Assembly: GCF_015330125.1 (NCBI RefSeq)
Contig: NZ_JADDXR010000002.1
Location: 1,612,001 to 1,676,000, forward strand
Origin: Zobellia nedashkovskayae
GTDB lineage: Bacteria; Bacteroidota; Bacteroidia; Flavobacteriales; Flavobacteriaceae
DNA length: 64,000 bases
Reading direction: 5' to 3'
A program made the position numbers and the translations under genes. The stretch's first letter is position 1. Each line of letters begins with the position of its first letter. This document shows, in pieces, positions 34,516 to 42,743 of the stretch. The notes beneath the pieces were generated by a model. It searched no databases and was not told the origin of the DNA. It worked only from the letters and a program-made list of their open reading frames with translations.

Positions 34516-35649
34516 ATGGATCTATTCAACGAAATAAAAAAGAAGCTGAGTCATGAGTTTATTGACATTATTGAATGGCTGGACAATACCAATGGAACTA
34601 TTGTGCATCGTTTTGAACGGTATCAAAATGAAATTAAGAATAATGCGAAGCTAATAGTGCGAGAAGGGCAAACTGCGGTTTTTATTAATGAAGGTCAACT
34701 AGCAGATGTTTTTAAGGCAGGTACCTATACACTCAATACGCAGAACCTTCCTATTCTTACTACGCTAAAGGGATGGAAATATGGCTTTGATAGTCCGTTC
34801 AAGGCTGAGGTCTATTTTGTGAACACCCATTTGTTTACCGATGAAAAGTGGGGAACTAAAAATCCTGTGATGTTAAGTGATGAGCGTTTTGGATTAGTGG
34901 AGATACGTGCTTTTGGTACGTATAGTTTTAGAATAAATGACCCGGGCAAATTTGTTGTTGATGTAGTGGGTACTGATGGTAATTTTACCAATTATGAAGT
35001 AAACGAACATCTTAAAAGTTTAATAGTTACGCGTTTTACGGATACTGTTGGCGAGGCAAACCTCCCTATTGAACTGTATGCAGCAAATACAAGTGAACTT
35101 TCAGAAACTTGCACAGAGGTGATGCAACCAGAATTTGGAAGAGTAGGTATAGAGCTAGAGCGCTTCTATATTGAAAATGTGTCAATGCCTGAAGAACTAA
35201 AAAAAGAGATTTTTGAATATAGTAGGCTAGATAAGTTGGATATGGTAAAACTTTCTCAATTTAAAGCGGCCAAAGCAATGGAAGCTGCTGCAAAAAATGA
35301 AGGTGGTACTGCTGGCGCCGGAATGGGTATGGGCATGGGTTTTGTGCTTGCACAACAAATGGGCAGTATGATGAATCCCCAAGCTGGTCAACAACCTTTT
35401 GGAGGTCAAGCACCATCAGCTGGCGGGCCACCACCAATGCCTGTTCAAGTGCAATATTACTATGCTGCAAACGGTAAACAGAAAGGACCGGTTCCTTTTG
35501 ATAAATTAAAAGAGCTTTTTGCCAGTAGGACCATTAACAAGGACTCTTTAGTTTGGAAACAAGGAATACAAAATTGGATAGCCTTAAAAGAGGTCGAAGA
35601 ATTGAAATCCTTTTTAGGAGGAAATACACCACCACCATTACCAATCTAA
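34516..35649 (+). CDS. SPFH (band 7) domain protein with C-terminal GYF_2 domain
   Basis: The 377-residue protein has an SPFH/YdjI-type domain at about 25-240 (V-R-E-G-Q-T-A-V-F-I-N-E-G-Q-L-A-D-V-F-K, then F-G-T-Y-S-F-R-I-N-D-P). A helical part, a flexible Gly/Met/Pro-rich linker at about 255-310 (G-M-G-M-G-M-G) and a GYF_2 domain at about 315-370 follow; the last is seen from Y-Y-Y-A-A-N-G-K-Q-K-G-P-V-P-F and W-K-Q-G-I-Q-N-W. It lacks a transmembrane helix, so it probably assembles on membranes through partners. SPFH relatives (Bacillus YdjI) help recruit PspA to stressed membranes. It is first in a run with the zinc-ribbon membrane protein and a phosphatase. Confidence 0.85.
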   Translation: MDLFNEIKKKLSHEFIDIIEWLDNTNGTIVHRFERYQNEIKNNAKLIVREGQTAVFINEGQLADVFKAGTYTLNTQNLPILTTLKGWKYGFDSPFKAEVYFVNTHLFTDEKWGTKNPVMLSDERFGLVEIRAFGTYSFRINDPGKFVVDVVGTDGNFTNYEVNEHLKSLIVTRFTDTVGEANLPIELYAANTSELSETCTEVMQPEFGRVGIELERFYIENVSMPEELKKEIFEYSRLDKLDMVKLSQFKAAKAMEAAAKNEGGTAGAGMGMGMGFVLAQQMGSMMNPQAGQQPFGGQAPSAGGPPPMPVQVQYYYAANGKQKGPVPFDKLKELFASRTINKDSLVWKQGIQNWIALKEVEELKSFLGGNTPPPLPI

Positions 35650-35712
35650 TATCTAAACCGTTTTTGTCTCGTGATGAATACACTTTGTGTAGAAATTGAG
35701 ATACGTTGATTA

Positions 35713-36798
35713 ATGGAAGAAGAAACAAAACAATCTGAACATAAAAAGGCATGTGCCAATTGTGGTGCCGAGTTAAAATTCAAACCAGGTTCACATCAAC
35801 TTAAATGTGAATATTGCGGTTACGAAGAATTTATAGAACAGGCCAAAAGTAGTTTTGAGGAGCTGGAGCTTCAGCACTATCTTAAAGTGGTAGGCGAGAA
35901 TGCATATACGGAAACAATTGACATTCTGCATTGCAAGAATTGTGGTGCGAACCAGCACGTGGGAGAAAATTATAAATCGCTGGATTGTATTTATTGTAGT
36001 GAGCCCTTAATTCTTGCAGATGTTGAAAGAGAGGGGTGGATTGTACCCGGGGCACTCGTTCCATTTCAAATAGATGCGCAAAAAGCCAAAGCCACTTTCA
36101 AAACATGGGTAGGCGGAATTTGGTTTGCGCCTAATAAGCTCAAACGGGCTGCTCTTGACCCCGAGGGTTTACATGGATTATACTTGCCTTATTGGACCTT
36201 TGATGCTAATTTAAATGCGCAGTATAAAGGACAAAGAGGCGACTATTATTATGAAACAGAGCGGGTGCGTACAAAAAACGGTACACAGACGCGGCAAGTG
36301 AGAAAAACACGGTGGTCATCTGTATCGGGTGCCGTAAATGGTTTTGTAGATGATATTCTTATCAATGCATCCGAAAAGAAGCGGAGAGATATTCCCGCTA
36401 AGATTGCTTTTTGGAATGTAAAGGAGTTGGTTCCTTTCAACTCAAAATATTTATCGGGCTTTGTAACCGAAAAATATACCGTTTCCCTAAAAGAGGGGCA
36501 TCATTCATCGTTTCAAAAAGCCAAACAGATAGCCAATGGTTGGATCCGTAAAGATATTGGCGGAGATACCCAACGAATTTCTCAGGCAGATATAAAACTA
36601 GCAGATGAAACTTTTAAGCATATTTTGCTTCCTGTATATATTAGTTCCTATCGATATAATAATAAAGATTACAACTTCTATATTAATGGACAAACAGGTG
36701 AATTAAGCGGTACAAGACCGTATTCTTTTTGGAAAATATTCTTTTTGGTGCTTTTTATCATTGCTATCCTTGGGATAATTGCGATTTTTGCACAATGA
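35713..36798 (+). CDS. Zinc-ribbon protein with C-terminal membrane anchor (YdjG-like)
   Basis: The 361-residue protein begins with two zinc ribbons: C14-x2-C17 with C32-x2-C35, and C74-x2-C77 with C92-x2-C95. A beta-rich middle region follows, with W-I-V-P-G-A-L-V-P-F and G-L-Y-L-P-Y-W-T-F-D-A. A single transmembrane helix lies near 338-358. This resembles the TFIIB-type zinc-ribbon membrane proteins such as YdjG, encoded beside SPFH and PspA genes in Bacillus. Automated pipelines often mislabel the family as a helicase or PriA relative; no helicase motif is present here. Its stop overlaps the start of the phosphatase by four bases (ATGA). Confidence 0.85.
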   Translation: MEEETKQSEHKKACANCGAELKFKPGSHQLKCEYCGYEEFIEQAKSSFEELELQHYLKVVGENAYTETIDILHCKNCGANQHVGENYKSLDCIYCSEPLILADVEREGWIVPGALVPFQIDAQKAKATFKTWVGGIWFAPNKLKRAALDPEGLHGLYLPYWTFDANLNAQYKGQRGDYYYETERVRTKNGTQTRQVRKTRWSSVSGAVNGFVDDILINASEKKRRDIPAKIAFWNVKELVPFNSKYLSGFVTEKYTVSLKEGHHSSFQKAKQIANGWIRKDIGGDTQRISQADIKLADETFKHILLPVYISSYRYNNKDYNFYINGQTGELSGTRPYSFWKIFFLVLFIIAILGIIAIFAQ

Positions 36799-37520
36799 GA
36801 ACATTGGTAATAGGTGATATTCATTCTGGTTTAGAGGGATTGAAACAGGTACTTGAAAGAGGACAAGTAACCACAGAAGACCAGCTTATTTTTTTAGGCG
36901 ATTATGTAGACGGCTGGAGCCAAGCAGTGGAAACCGTTGATTTCCTGATTGATTTAAAAAGTAATCATAATTGTAGGTTTATTAGAGGTAATCATGATGA
37001 GCTTTGCTTAGAATGGTTGCGAGACGGTAAAGATAATCCGCTTTGGTTGCAACATGGTGGTGGTGCTACGTTGGCTTCTTATAAGGAGGCAGACAAGAAG
37101 ACAAAAGAGAACCATATCCATTTTTATGAAAGTCTTGAAAACTACTATTTAGATACGGAGAAAAGATTGTTTTTACATGCTGGGTTCACTAATTTAAAGG
37201 GTGTTGAGCATGAATATTTTAAGCAAACTTTTTACTGGGACCGCACATTGTGGGAATTGGCAAGGTCTTTAAATCCAGACCTAAAAATAAATGATGCACA
37301 TTACCCAAAGCGATTAACACATTACAAGGAGATTTTTATTGGCCATACGCCTATTTCTAAAACAGGCATTGCTGTACCTAAGCAAGCTGCTAATGTATGG
37401 AATGTAGATACAGGAGCAGCATTTAAAGGGCCACTTTCTATGTTAGACGTTGATACAAAGAAGGTTTGGCAGAGTGACCCGGTAGATACATTGTATCCAA
37501 ACGAACCCGGTAGAAATTGA
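36795..37520 (+). CDS. Metallophosphoesterase, PPP/ApaH-like phosphatase
   Basis: I start at the ATG at 36795, which overlaps the previous stop and places the first metal motif at the N-terminus (241 residues). The phosphoprotein phosphatase motifs are complete: G-D-I-H at 7-10, G-D-Y-V-D-G at 35-40 and R-G-N-H-D-E at 64-69, followed by H-G-G-G, L-H-A-G-F and G-H-T-P. These bind two metals for hydrolysis of phosphoserine/threonine or dinucleoside polyphosphates. Translational coupling to the zinc-ribbon gene suggests it acts with that complex, possibly dephosphorylating a membrane-stress component. That is inference; the substrate is not readable. Confidence 0.9.
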   Translation: MRTLVIGDIHSGLEGLKQVLERGQVTTEDQLIFLGDYVDGWSQAVETVDFLIDLKSNHNCRFIRGNHDELCLEWLRDGKDNPLWLQHGGGATLASYKEADKKTKENHIHFYESLENYYLDTEKRLFLHAGFTNLKGVEHEYFKQTFYWDRTLWELARSLNPDLKINDAHYPKRLTHYKEIFIGHTPISKTGIAVPKQAANVWNVDTGAAFKGPLSMLDVDTKKVWQSDPVDTLYPNEPGRN

Positions 37521-37546
37521 AAAAAGCCGTTTTATTTTTATATTTT
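37518..37546 (+). promoter_or_regulatory. Possible promoter of the acyl-ACP desaturase gene
   Basis: TTG (37518-37520), an 18-base spacer and TATATTTT (37539-37546) approximate the Bacteroidota promoter with one mismatch in the -7 element. This would let the desaturase be expressed apart from the SPFH operon, giving a leader of about 30 bases. Confidence 0.4.
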
Positions 37547-37583
37547 CACTAGATAATTAACGATCTTTACAAAAAACAGGAAT

Positions 37584-38582
37584 ATGTCCCAAAAGAACAT
37601 AAGATTAGAGGTAATGCAGGCTATTGAGCCGCAGGTGGATGGATTTATGGATTCTTTTTTAATTAAACCAGAGGACATCTGGCAACCGACTGATTTTTTA
37701 CCTGATTCAGAAAGTGATGGTTTTTTAGAAGCGGTAAAAGAACTTAGGGGAGAAGCAAAAGAATTAGGTTACGATTTTTGGGTAACCATGGTAGCGGATA
37801 CCATTACAGAAGAAGCTTTGCCAACTTACGAATCTTGGCTTATGGACGTTGAGGGAATTGACCAACACGGACCTAACAAGACAAACGGGTGGTCTAAATG
37901 GGTTAGAGCATGGACTGCAGAGGAAAATCGTCATGGAGATGTACTTAATAAATATCTGTATTTGTCCGGAAGGGTAAATATGCGTGAAATAGAAATTACT
38001 ACTCAGCACTTAATATCAGATGGTTTTGATATTGGTACAGATAGAGATCCTTATAAAAACTTCGTATACACTTCTTTTCAAGAGTTGGCTACCAATATTT
38101 CTCATAAGAGAGTAGGCCAAATGGCAAAAAAGAAAGGAAATGTTTTATTGGGTAAAATGTGTACAATTATTGCTGGTGATGAAATGCGTCACCACTTGGC
38201 ATATAGAGAATTCGTGAAAACAATTTTTGGTGAAGACCCATCTGGGATGATGTTGGCCTTTGCAGATATGATGAAGAAAAAAATTGTTATGCCGGCACAC
38301 TTTTTAAGAGAGTCTGGAGGAACTATAGGTACTGCTTTTGAGAACTTTTCTAACTGTGCACAACGCTTAGGTGTTTATACGGCACAAGACTATGTAGAAA
38401 TTCTTAGAAAACTAAACGCATATTGGGAATTGGACAACGTAAGAAGTCTTTCTGATGAAGCAGAGAAGGCGCGTGATTATCTAATTAAGCTTCCGGCCAG
38501 ATTAGAGCGTATTTCTGAGCGAATGAAATTTCCAGAAGATCAGTATAAATTTAAATGGGTAGATGCCAACGGCATGGTGTAA
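37584..38582 (+). CDS. Acyl-ACP desaturase (ferritin-like diiron fatty acid desaturase)
   Basis: The 332-residue soluble diiron enzyme belongs to the plant-stearoyl-ACP-desaturase family. Iron ligands are visible: E76 in T-I-T-E-E-A-L-P-T-Y, the E-E-N-R-H motif at 113-117, and later the D-E-M-R-H-H motif near residue 205. It introduces a double bond into acyl-ACP, making unsaturated fatty acids for membrane fluidity. It ends at a strong intrinsic terminator (38617-38652). A desaturase right after an SPFH membrane-stress-like operon fits a membrane homeostasis theme, though it may have its own promoter. Confidence 0.93.
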   Translation: MSQKNIRLEVMQAIEPQVDGFMDSFLIKPEDIWQPTDFLPDSESDGFLEAVKELRGEAKELGYDFWVTMVADTITEEALPTYESWLMDVEGIDQHGPNKTNGWSKWVRAWTAEENRHGDVLNKYLYLSGRVNMREIEITTQHLISDGFDIGTDRDPYKNFVYTSFQELATNISHKRVGQMAKKKGNVLLGKMCTIIAGDEMRHHLAYREFVKTIFGEDPSGMMLAFADMMKKKIVMPAHFLRESGGTIGTAFENFSNCAQRLGVYTAQDYVEILRKLNAYWELDNVRSLSDEAEKARDYLIKLPARLERISERMKFPEDQYKFKWVDANGMV

Positions 38583-38616
38583 GCTAAAATGCTTTTATGG
38601 CATTTGATAAAATTAA

Positions 38617-38652
38617 AAAAATCCGGTTCATTTATGAACCGGATTTTTTTTG
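38617..38652 (+). terminator. Intrinsic terminator after the desaturase gene
   Basis: AATCCGGTTC (38621-38630) and GAACCGGATT (38637-38646) form a perfect 10-bp stem with a 6-base loop, followed by a T run and preceded by an A run. It lies about 35 bases after the stop. Between it and the next terminator (38875) about 220 bases contain no gene or clear signal. Confidence 0.92.
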
Positions 38653-38875
38653 CTTAAGTAGGTAAATTCTTTTTTTATAGGTCAAGTAGCGGACTTGGGA
38701 TTCGTTACTTGTTTCGGTTAAGTTCAAGAGTAGATTTGGGGTCAAGACTATCACTTAATTACACTGTAAACTTACGGTCGTTTTATTGTTCATCTAAATT
38801 ATTGTTGTGAACTTACCCAACTGTGTTGTGAAAAATATAAGATGTTCTATTTAGTCGATGAATAACATATAGCCA

Positions 38876-38904
38876 TAAAAAAACCCTCCGTTGAGGGAGG
38901 GTTT
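38876..38904 (-). terminator. Intrinsic terminator after the helix-hairpin-helix gene
   Basis: AAACCCTCC (38881-38889) pairs with GGAGGGTTT (38896-38904) across a 6-base loop. On the minus strand the stem runs into a T tract made by the A run at 38877-38883. It ends the OmpA/helix-hairpin-helix transcript, 22 bases after the stop. Confidence 0.88.
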
Positions 38905-38926
38905 GTAGGAATAGCAAAAGTTGAAA

Positions 38927-39514
38927 TTATAACTTTCCGTGGTCATGTTCATCTTGCCATTTGGCAAGTTCGGCCCATTTACCTTCGTAGCACATTTTTG
39001 ACTGCATAGGCCACGATGCAGGGTCGTGAATTTTATAACGGTCACCTCCGCCTTTAAGAACCTCTTGGCATTTGGCTACAGAGGTTTCTGATAGAGCTTT
39101 CCAAGTTTTAACACCTGCTGCTTGAAAGAGGCCTTCAATTTTAGGACCTATACCTTCAACAACCTTTAAATCATTTTCTTTTACGGTTTTTCCAATGGCC
39201 GCTTTTGCAGCTGCAGCATCAAAAGGAATAGTAACAGGCTCGGGAGCCATGGCAATAGGTGCCGCCACTGCTGCCGCCGTTGCTCCCAATGAGGATGATA
39301 CACTTGGTGCTTCAGGCATTGTCAGTAACTTTCGGTTGCACGCTTCTAGGTCTGCCTTTAATTTCGCATTCTTGTCATGGCAGCGTTTTAGATCTTCCGA
39401 GTTGTCTATTACCTTGGTATTACCTTTACCAATTAGATAACCTAGAATGCCACAAATTACACCTACAAGAAGAGGGATTAGCCAGCACCAAATATTTATA
39501 TTTCCTGATTCCAT
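38927..39514 (-). CDS. Membrane-anchored helix-hairpin-helix protein
   Basis: The 195-residue protein has an N-terminal transmembrane helix at about 9-29 (W-L-I-P-L-L-V-G-V-I-C-G-I-L-G-Y-L), a short coiled coil with K-R-C-H-D-K-N-A-K-L, and an alanine/proline-rich linker. A C-terminal helix-hairpin-helix region at about 118-190 follows (L-K-V-V-E-G-I-G-P-K-I-E-G-L-F-Q-A-A-G-V-K-T-W). Such C-terminal domains are often called predicted flap-endonuclease-1-like; no nuclease catalytic motif is visible here. It is 24 bases downstream of an OmpA-family gene and shares its transcript. The function of this pair is unknown; DNA or protein binding near the envelope is possible. Confidence 0.82.
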   Translation of the reverse strand: MESGNINIWCWLIPLLVGVICGILGYLIGKGNTKVIDNSEDLKRCHDKNAKLKADLEACNRKLLTMPEAPSVSSSLGATAAAVAAPIAMAPEPVTIPFDAAAAKAAIGKTVKENDLKVVEGIGPKIEGLFQAAGVKTWKALSETSVAKCQEVLKGGGDRYKIHDPASWPMQSKMCYEGKWAELAKWQDEHDHGKL

Positions 39515-39538
39515 TTTAATTCAATTTTAGTTTGTTGA

Positions 39539-40456
39539 TTATTTTATTGTAATTACGGTTCTTCTATTCTTGGCCCTACCTTCATCAGTAGCATTACTGG
39601 CAATTGGGTCTTTGGGTCCTTTAGAGTCTGTTTTAATTTTTTGATCTGCAATACCGTTCTGCATTAAATAAGCTTTTGCAAAATCGGCTCTTTCTTGTCC
39701 CAGTCTCATGTTGGTTTTTCGGCTACCTTGACTATCGGTATAACCTATTACCTGGCATTTTGCCTTTTCCACTTTATCAAGATAATGTGTGATGTCCGCT
39801 ATTTTCTGACGTTGAGCTGCAGAAGGGTTTATAGAGGCTTCGGCAGTATCGAAGTATAGAATTAAAGGGTCCCCAGTAATTTTGTCGTAAAGGGCCTTTA
39901 ATTGGTCTTCAGCATCGGCAGAAGCTTCTTCAATAGCATAGCCTACTGGGCCACGGTATATATTTTTGTCCGCAACCATGTCATCAACCAATTTTCCGCT
40001 AGTATTAATTTGCGAAGATGGAATTTCCTGTGAAACAAAATAGTTCTTTACCGAATTTGCTCGGGCAAGACCTAAGTTAGGAAAGGCTGAATTGTTTTCT
40101 TCATCACTGGTATAATATCCGGTGATGTTAAAAACCTTGTTTTCGTTGCTGGTCAAATGATCTTTTAGACCAGGTAATATTCCGTTTCTAACGTTTTCTG
40201 AAACAGGTTCCAGATAATCAGACGAAGACATGTTGAAGTTAAAATTGTCTTCTGTGGAATAAGCAAAATCACCATCACCCAAAGCAAAGGGGTAGGATGT
40301 GATTTTTGGTGCAACCGGTGCCGGAGCAACTTGTTCTTTAGGCTCTTCTTTTTGTGTTACTGCCGCTCCGCAATAACTACAACAAGAAAAATAAAAATAG
40401 GTGCCTACTACAATGGTAATGATAATACCAAGTAGGTAAAGGGTGGTGTTTTTCAT
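39539..40456 (-). CDS. OmpA-family protein with N-terminal membrane helix
   Basis: The 305-residue protein begins with a transmembrane or signal-anchor helix (about 5-24) followed directly by a cysteine-rich patch (C-C-S-Y-C-G), a proline-rich linker and two OmpA-like halves. The N-terminal half (about 55-165) is degenerate, with G-Y-Y-T-S-D-E-E-N and L-G-L-A-R-A-N-S-V-K-N-Y. The C-terminal half (about 195-305) is a full OmpA/MotB peptidoglycan-binding domain with G-Y-T-D-S-Q-G-S, L-G-Q-E-R-A-D-F-A-K and N-R-R-T. It probably links peptidoglycan to the inner membrane or is processed as a lipoprotein. It precedes the helix-hairpin-helix gene. Confidence 0.85.
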   Translation of the reverse strand: MKNTTLYLLGIIITIVVGTYFYFSCCSYCGAAVTQKEEPKEQVAPAPVAPKITSYPFALGDGDFAYSTEDNFNFNMSSSDYLEPVSENVRNGILPGLKDHLTSNENKVFNITGYYTSDEENNSAFPNLGLARANSVKNYFVSQEIPSSQINTSGKLVDDMVADKNIYRGPVGYAIEEASADAEDQLKALYDKITGDPLILYFDTAEASINPSAAQRQKIADITHYLDKVEKAKCQVIGYTDSQGSRKTNMRLGQERADFAKAYLMQNGIADQKIKTDSKGPKDPIASNATDEGRAKNRRTVITIK

Positions 40457-40624
40457 TGTTAATGGGTTAAGTGTTTAGACTACAATGTATTAAAAAAATC
40501 ATAACTCGTACTAAATCTACTAAATTAATAGGTAAAGTACTACAATTATAATTTTAGGATTAAACGTTCAAATTGTATTAAAGTTGTGTTAATAGGGTAT
40601 ACCAATTTTCTGGAGCTTATAAAG

Positions 40625-40817
40625 TAAATTTGTATAGTACTTGTAATGAGAGGGTTAGTTTGTTGGAGAGAGAAATTGAATGTAATTCTTAAAAGAAGTC
40701 TATTGGGTTGATATTTAGCTCTTAATGCAAAAAAAAATATTTTGCAGTAATGCCGATTATACATAAAAACGAACTAGTTATGTGAAAATACCATGGGCTT
40801 ACACATAATCGTTTTTT
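40625..40817 (+). ncRNA. Possible small RNA or leader unit in a 700-base spacer (weak)
   Basis: TAAATTTG at 40625-40632 matches the -7 promoter element TAnnTTTG exactly. About 145 bases later TTATGTG (40778-40784) pairs with CACATAA (40802-40808), and a run of six T residues follows at 40812-40817. Together they could bracket a transcript of about 180 bases. The stem is short and AT-rich, the loop is large (17 bases) and no -33 element is evident, so the call is weak. Confidence 0.2.
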
Positions 40818-40878
40818 GTCCTAACCGAAGATGGATACATTTATAAAACGAAATAAAGAAGACTAAAAGACCCAGGTT

Positions 40879-41007
40879 ATGAAAGCTGAAATAGTAAAGG
40901 TAGTTACCTTTTTTTGCATGTTTATTGTCTTGGGCATGCAGACGCTACTTCAAGGAAGTTGGAAGGTAAATGAGACAGAACCAATAGGAAGAGACCATAA
41001 TAATTAA
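40879..41007 (+). CDS. Possible 42-residue single-pass membrane peptide
   Basis: An ATG at 40879 opens a frame of 42 codons ending in TAA at 41005-41007. The product starts M-K-A-E-I-V-K and has one hydrophobic helix at about residues 5-25 (V-V-T-F-F-C-M-F-I-V-L-G-M) and a polar tail with G-S-W-K-V-N-E-T-E. It stands alone in a spacer otherwise without genes and is followed by a terminator-like inverted repeat shared with the convergent aldehyde dehydrogenase gene, which is what one expects of a real transcription unit. No homologue is known to me. Confidence 0.4.
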   Translation: MKAEIVKVVTFFCMFIVLGMQTLLQGSWKVNETEPIGRDHNN

Positions 41008-41066
41008 TCTTAGTTATAGAAGTAAAACTAAAACGTTCTTTAAATAGTTATTTGAGTTAGTGTTTT

Positions 41067-41129
41067 AAAAACCCGCTAATTTTTCGTTTGTCTATTCGGG
41101 GGAAGGACAAATGATTAAAGGCGGGTTTT
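41067..41129. terminator. Terminator-like inverted repeat between convergent units
   Basis: AAAACCCGC (41068-41076) pairs with GCGGGTTTT (41121-41129). Inside the large loop TTGTC and GACAA can also pair. A run of five A/T at each outer side allows termination on both strands, most clearly for the aldehyde dehydrogenase transcript on the minus strand. Confidence 0.6.
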
Positions 41130-41152
41130 CAAATTTGAAAATAACTTAAATC

Positions 41153-42706
41153 TTATAAGTCAAATTTTATGCCTTGAGCCAAAGGAAGCTCTGTTGTGTA
41201 ATTTATGGTATTAGTCTGTCTGCGCATATATACTTTCCATGCATCTGAACCGGATTCACGACCGCCACCGGTATCTTTTTCACCGCCAAAAGCTCCGCCA
41301 ATTTCTGCTCCCGATGTTCCTATATTTACATTGGCAATTCCACAATCACTTCCTGCAACGGATAGAAAATGTTCCGCTTCCCTAAGGTTGTTGGTCATAA
41401 TGGCTGAAGATAGCCCTTGTGCCACACCATTTTGTGCTTCAATTGCATTTTCAATAGTTCCTGAATACTTTAAAAGATAGAGGACAGGTGCAAAAGTTTC
41501 ATGTTGTACGATTTTAAAATCGGCCTTAGCTTCTGCTATAGCAGGTTTTACGTAGCAACCACTCTCATAACCTTCACCTTTTAGAACGCCTCCTTCTATA
41601 ATTATTTTTCCGCCTTCATCTACAACTTTAGTGAGTGCAGTGTTATAGGAAGCTACGGCATCAACATCTATTAAAGGACCTACATGATTGTTTTCATCTA
41701 AAGGATTACCAATTCTAAGTTGTTTGTACGCCTCCACTATGGCTGTTTTGACTTTGTCATAAATGCTATCGTGAATAATTACCCTTCGGGTAGAAGTACA
41801 ACGTTGCCCTGCTGTACCAACAGCACCAAATACAGCGCCTATAACCGTCATTTTTATATCTGCATCTGGAGTCACAATAATGGCGTTATTGCCACCAAGT
41901 TCCAATAAAGACTTACCTAGCCTAGCAGCTACGGTCTGCGCCACATTTTTTCCCATACGTGTAGATCCGGTCGCGGATATCAAAGGAATACGACTATCAG
42001 AAGTCATTATTTCACCAATTTTGTAATCGCCATTGATCAAACAAGAAATACCTTCTGGTAAATCATTGGCTTTAAAGACTTCGGCAGCAATGTTTTGGCA
42101 AGCAACTCCACAAAGCGGTGTTTTTTCAGATGGTTTCCAAACACACACGTCGCCACAAATCCAAGCTAGAGCAGTATTCCATGCCCAAACGGCTACAGGA
42201 AAGTTAAAAGCAGATATAATACCAACTACTCCTAAGGAATGGTATTGCTCGTACATACGGTGACCAGGTCTTTCTGAATGCATGGTAAGACCGTGCAACT
42301 GTCTTGATAGGCCTACTGCAAAATCGCAGATGTCTATCATTTCCTGAACCTCGCCCAAGCCTTCTTGGTAACTTTTTCCCATTTCATAGGAAACCAGTTT
42401 ACCCAAGGCTTCTTTTTTCTCTCGTAATTTTTCTCCAAATTGGCGTACAATCTCACCACGTAGAGGTGCAGGTTTGGTTCGCCAAGTTTTAAATGCAATC
42501 GTTGCTGCCTGCATTACCTTTTCATAATCTTCTTTGGTAGTAGCTTTTACTTTTGCAATTAACTCTCCGTCTACAGGCGAGTACGACGAAATAATTTCAC
42601 CAGAACCAAAATTTAAAGACCCTGTTGATGTTCCGTTATTTATATCTTGAATTCCTAAATCTCTTAAGGCTTTATCAATACCGAATTGCGATGCTACTTT
42701 TGACAT
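41153..42706 (-). CDS. Aldehyde dehydrogenase, ALDH7/aminoadipate-semialdehyde type
   Basis: The 517-residue NAD-dependent enzyme has the ALDH active site: N168 in S-A-F-N-F-P, general base E269 in L-L-E-L-G-G-N-N, and nucleophile C303 in G-Q-R-C-T-S-T-R-R. The L-E-L-G-G-N-N-A motif and the C-terminal G-G-E-K-D-T-G-G-G-R-E-S-G-S-D-A-W-K-V-Y-M-R-R are hallmarks of the ALDH7 (antiquitin) group, which oxidises alpha-aminoadipate semialdehyde in lysine breakdown and osmolyte aldehydes. Lysine catabolic genes are not nearby. A promoter-like element and 10-base direct repeats lie upstream (42744-42786). Confidence 0.9.
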   Translation of the reverse strand: MSKVASQFGIDKALRDLGIQDINNGTSTGSLNFGSGEIISSYSPVDGELIAKVKATTKEDYEKVMQAATIAFKTWRTKPAPLRGEIVRQFGEKLREKKEALGKLVSYEMGKSYQEGLGEVQEMIDICDFAVGLSRQLHGLTMHSERPGHRMYEQYHSLGVVGIISAFNFPVAVWAWNTALAWICGDVCVWKPSEKTPLCGVACQNIAAEVFKANDLPEGISCLINGDYKIGEIMTSDSRIPLISATGSTRMGKNVAQTVAARLGKSLLELGGNNAIIVTPDADIKMTVIGAVFGAVGTAGQRCTSTRRVIIHDSIYDKVKTAIVEAYKQLRIGNPLDENNHVGPLIDVDAVASYNTALTKVVDEGGKIIIEGGVLKGEGYESGCYVKPAIAEAKADFKIVQHETFAPVLYLLKYSGTIENAIEAQNGVAQGLSSAIMTNNLREAEHFLSVAGSDCGIANVNIGTSGAEIGGAFGGEKDTGGGRESGSDAWKVYMRRQTNTINYTTELPLAQGIKFDL

Positions 42707-42743
42707 TTTATAACTTTTTTAGTACGTATTGTTATATTTTTTA

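Noticed and set aside
35713..36798. Helicase/PriA-like annotation for the zinc-ribbon protein
   Set aside because: No helicase motif is present; only the paired CxxC ribbons resemble that family.
38653..38875. Gene in the spacer between the desaturase and helix-hairpin-helix terminators
   Set aside because: No open frame of useful length or family pattern; only a weak TTGTGAA-like repeat was noticed.
38927..39514. Nuclease function for the helix-hairpin-helix protein
   Set aside because: No acidic catalytic cluster of FEN-1-like nucleases is visible; only the HhH-type binding region is supported.
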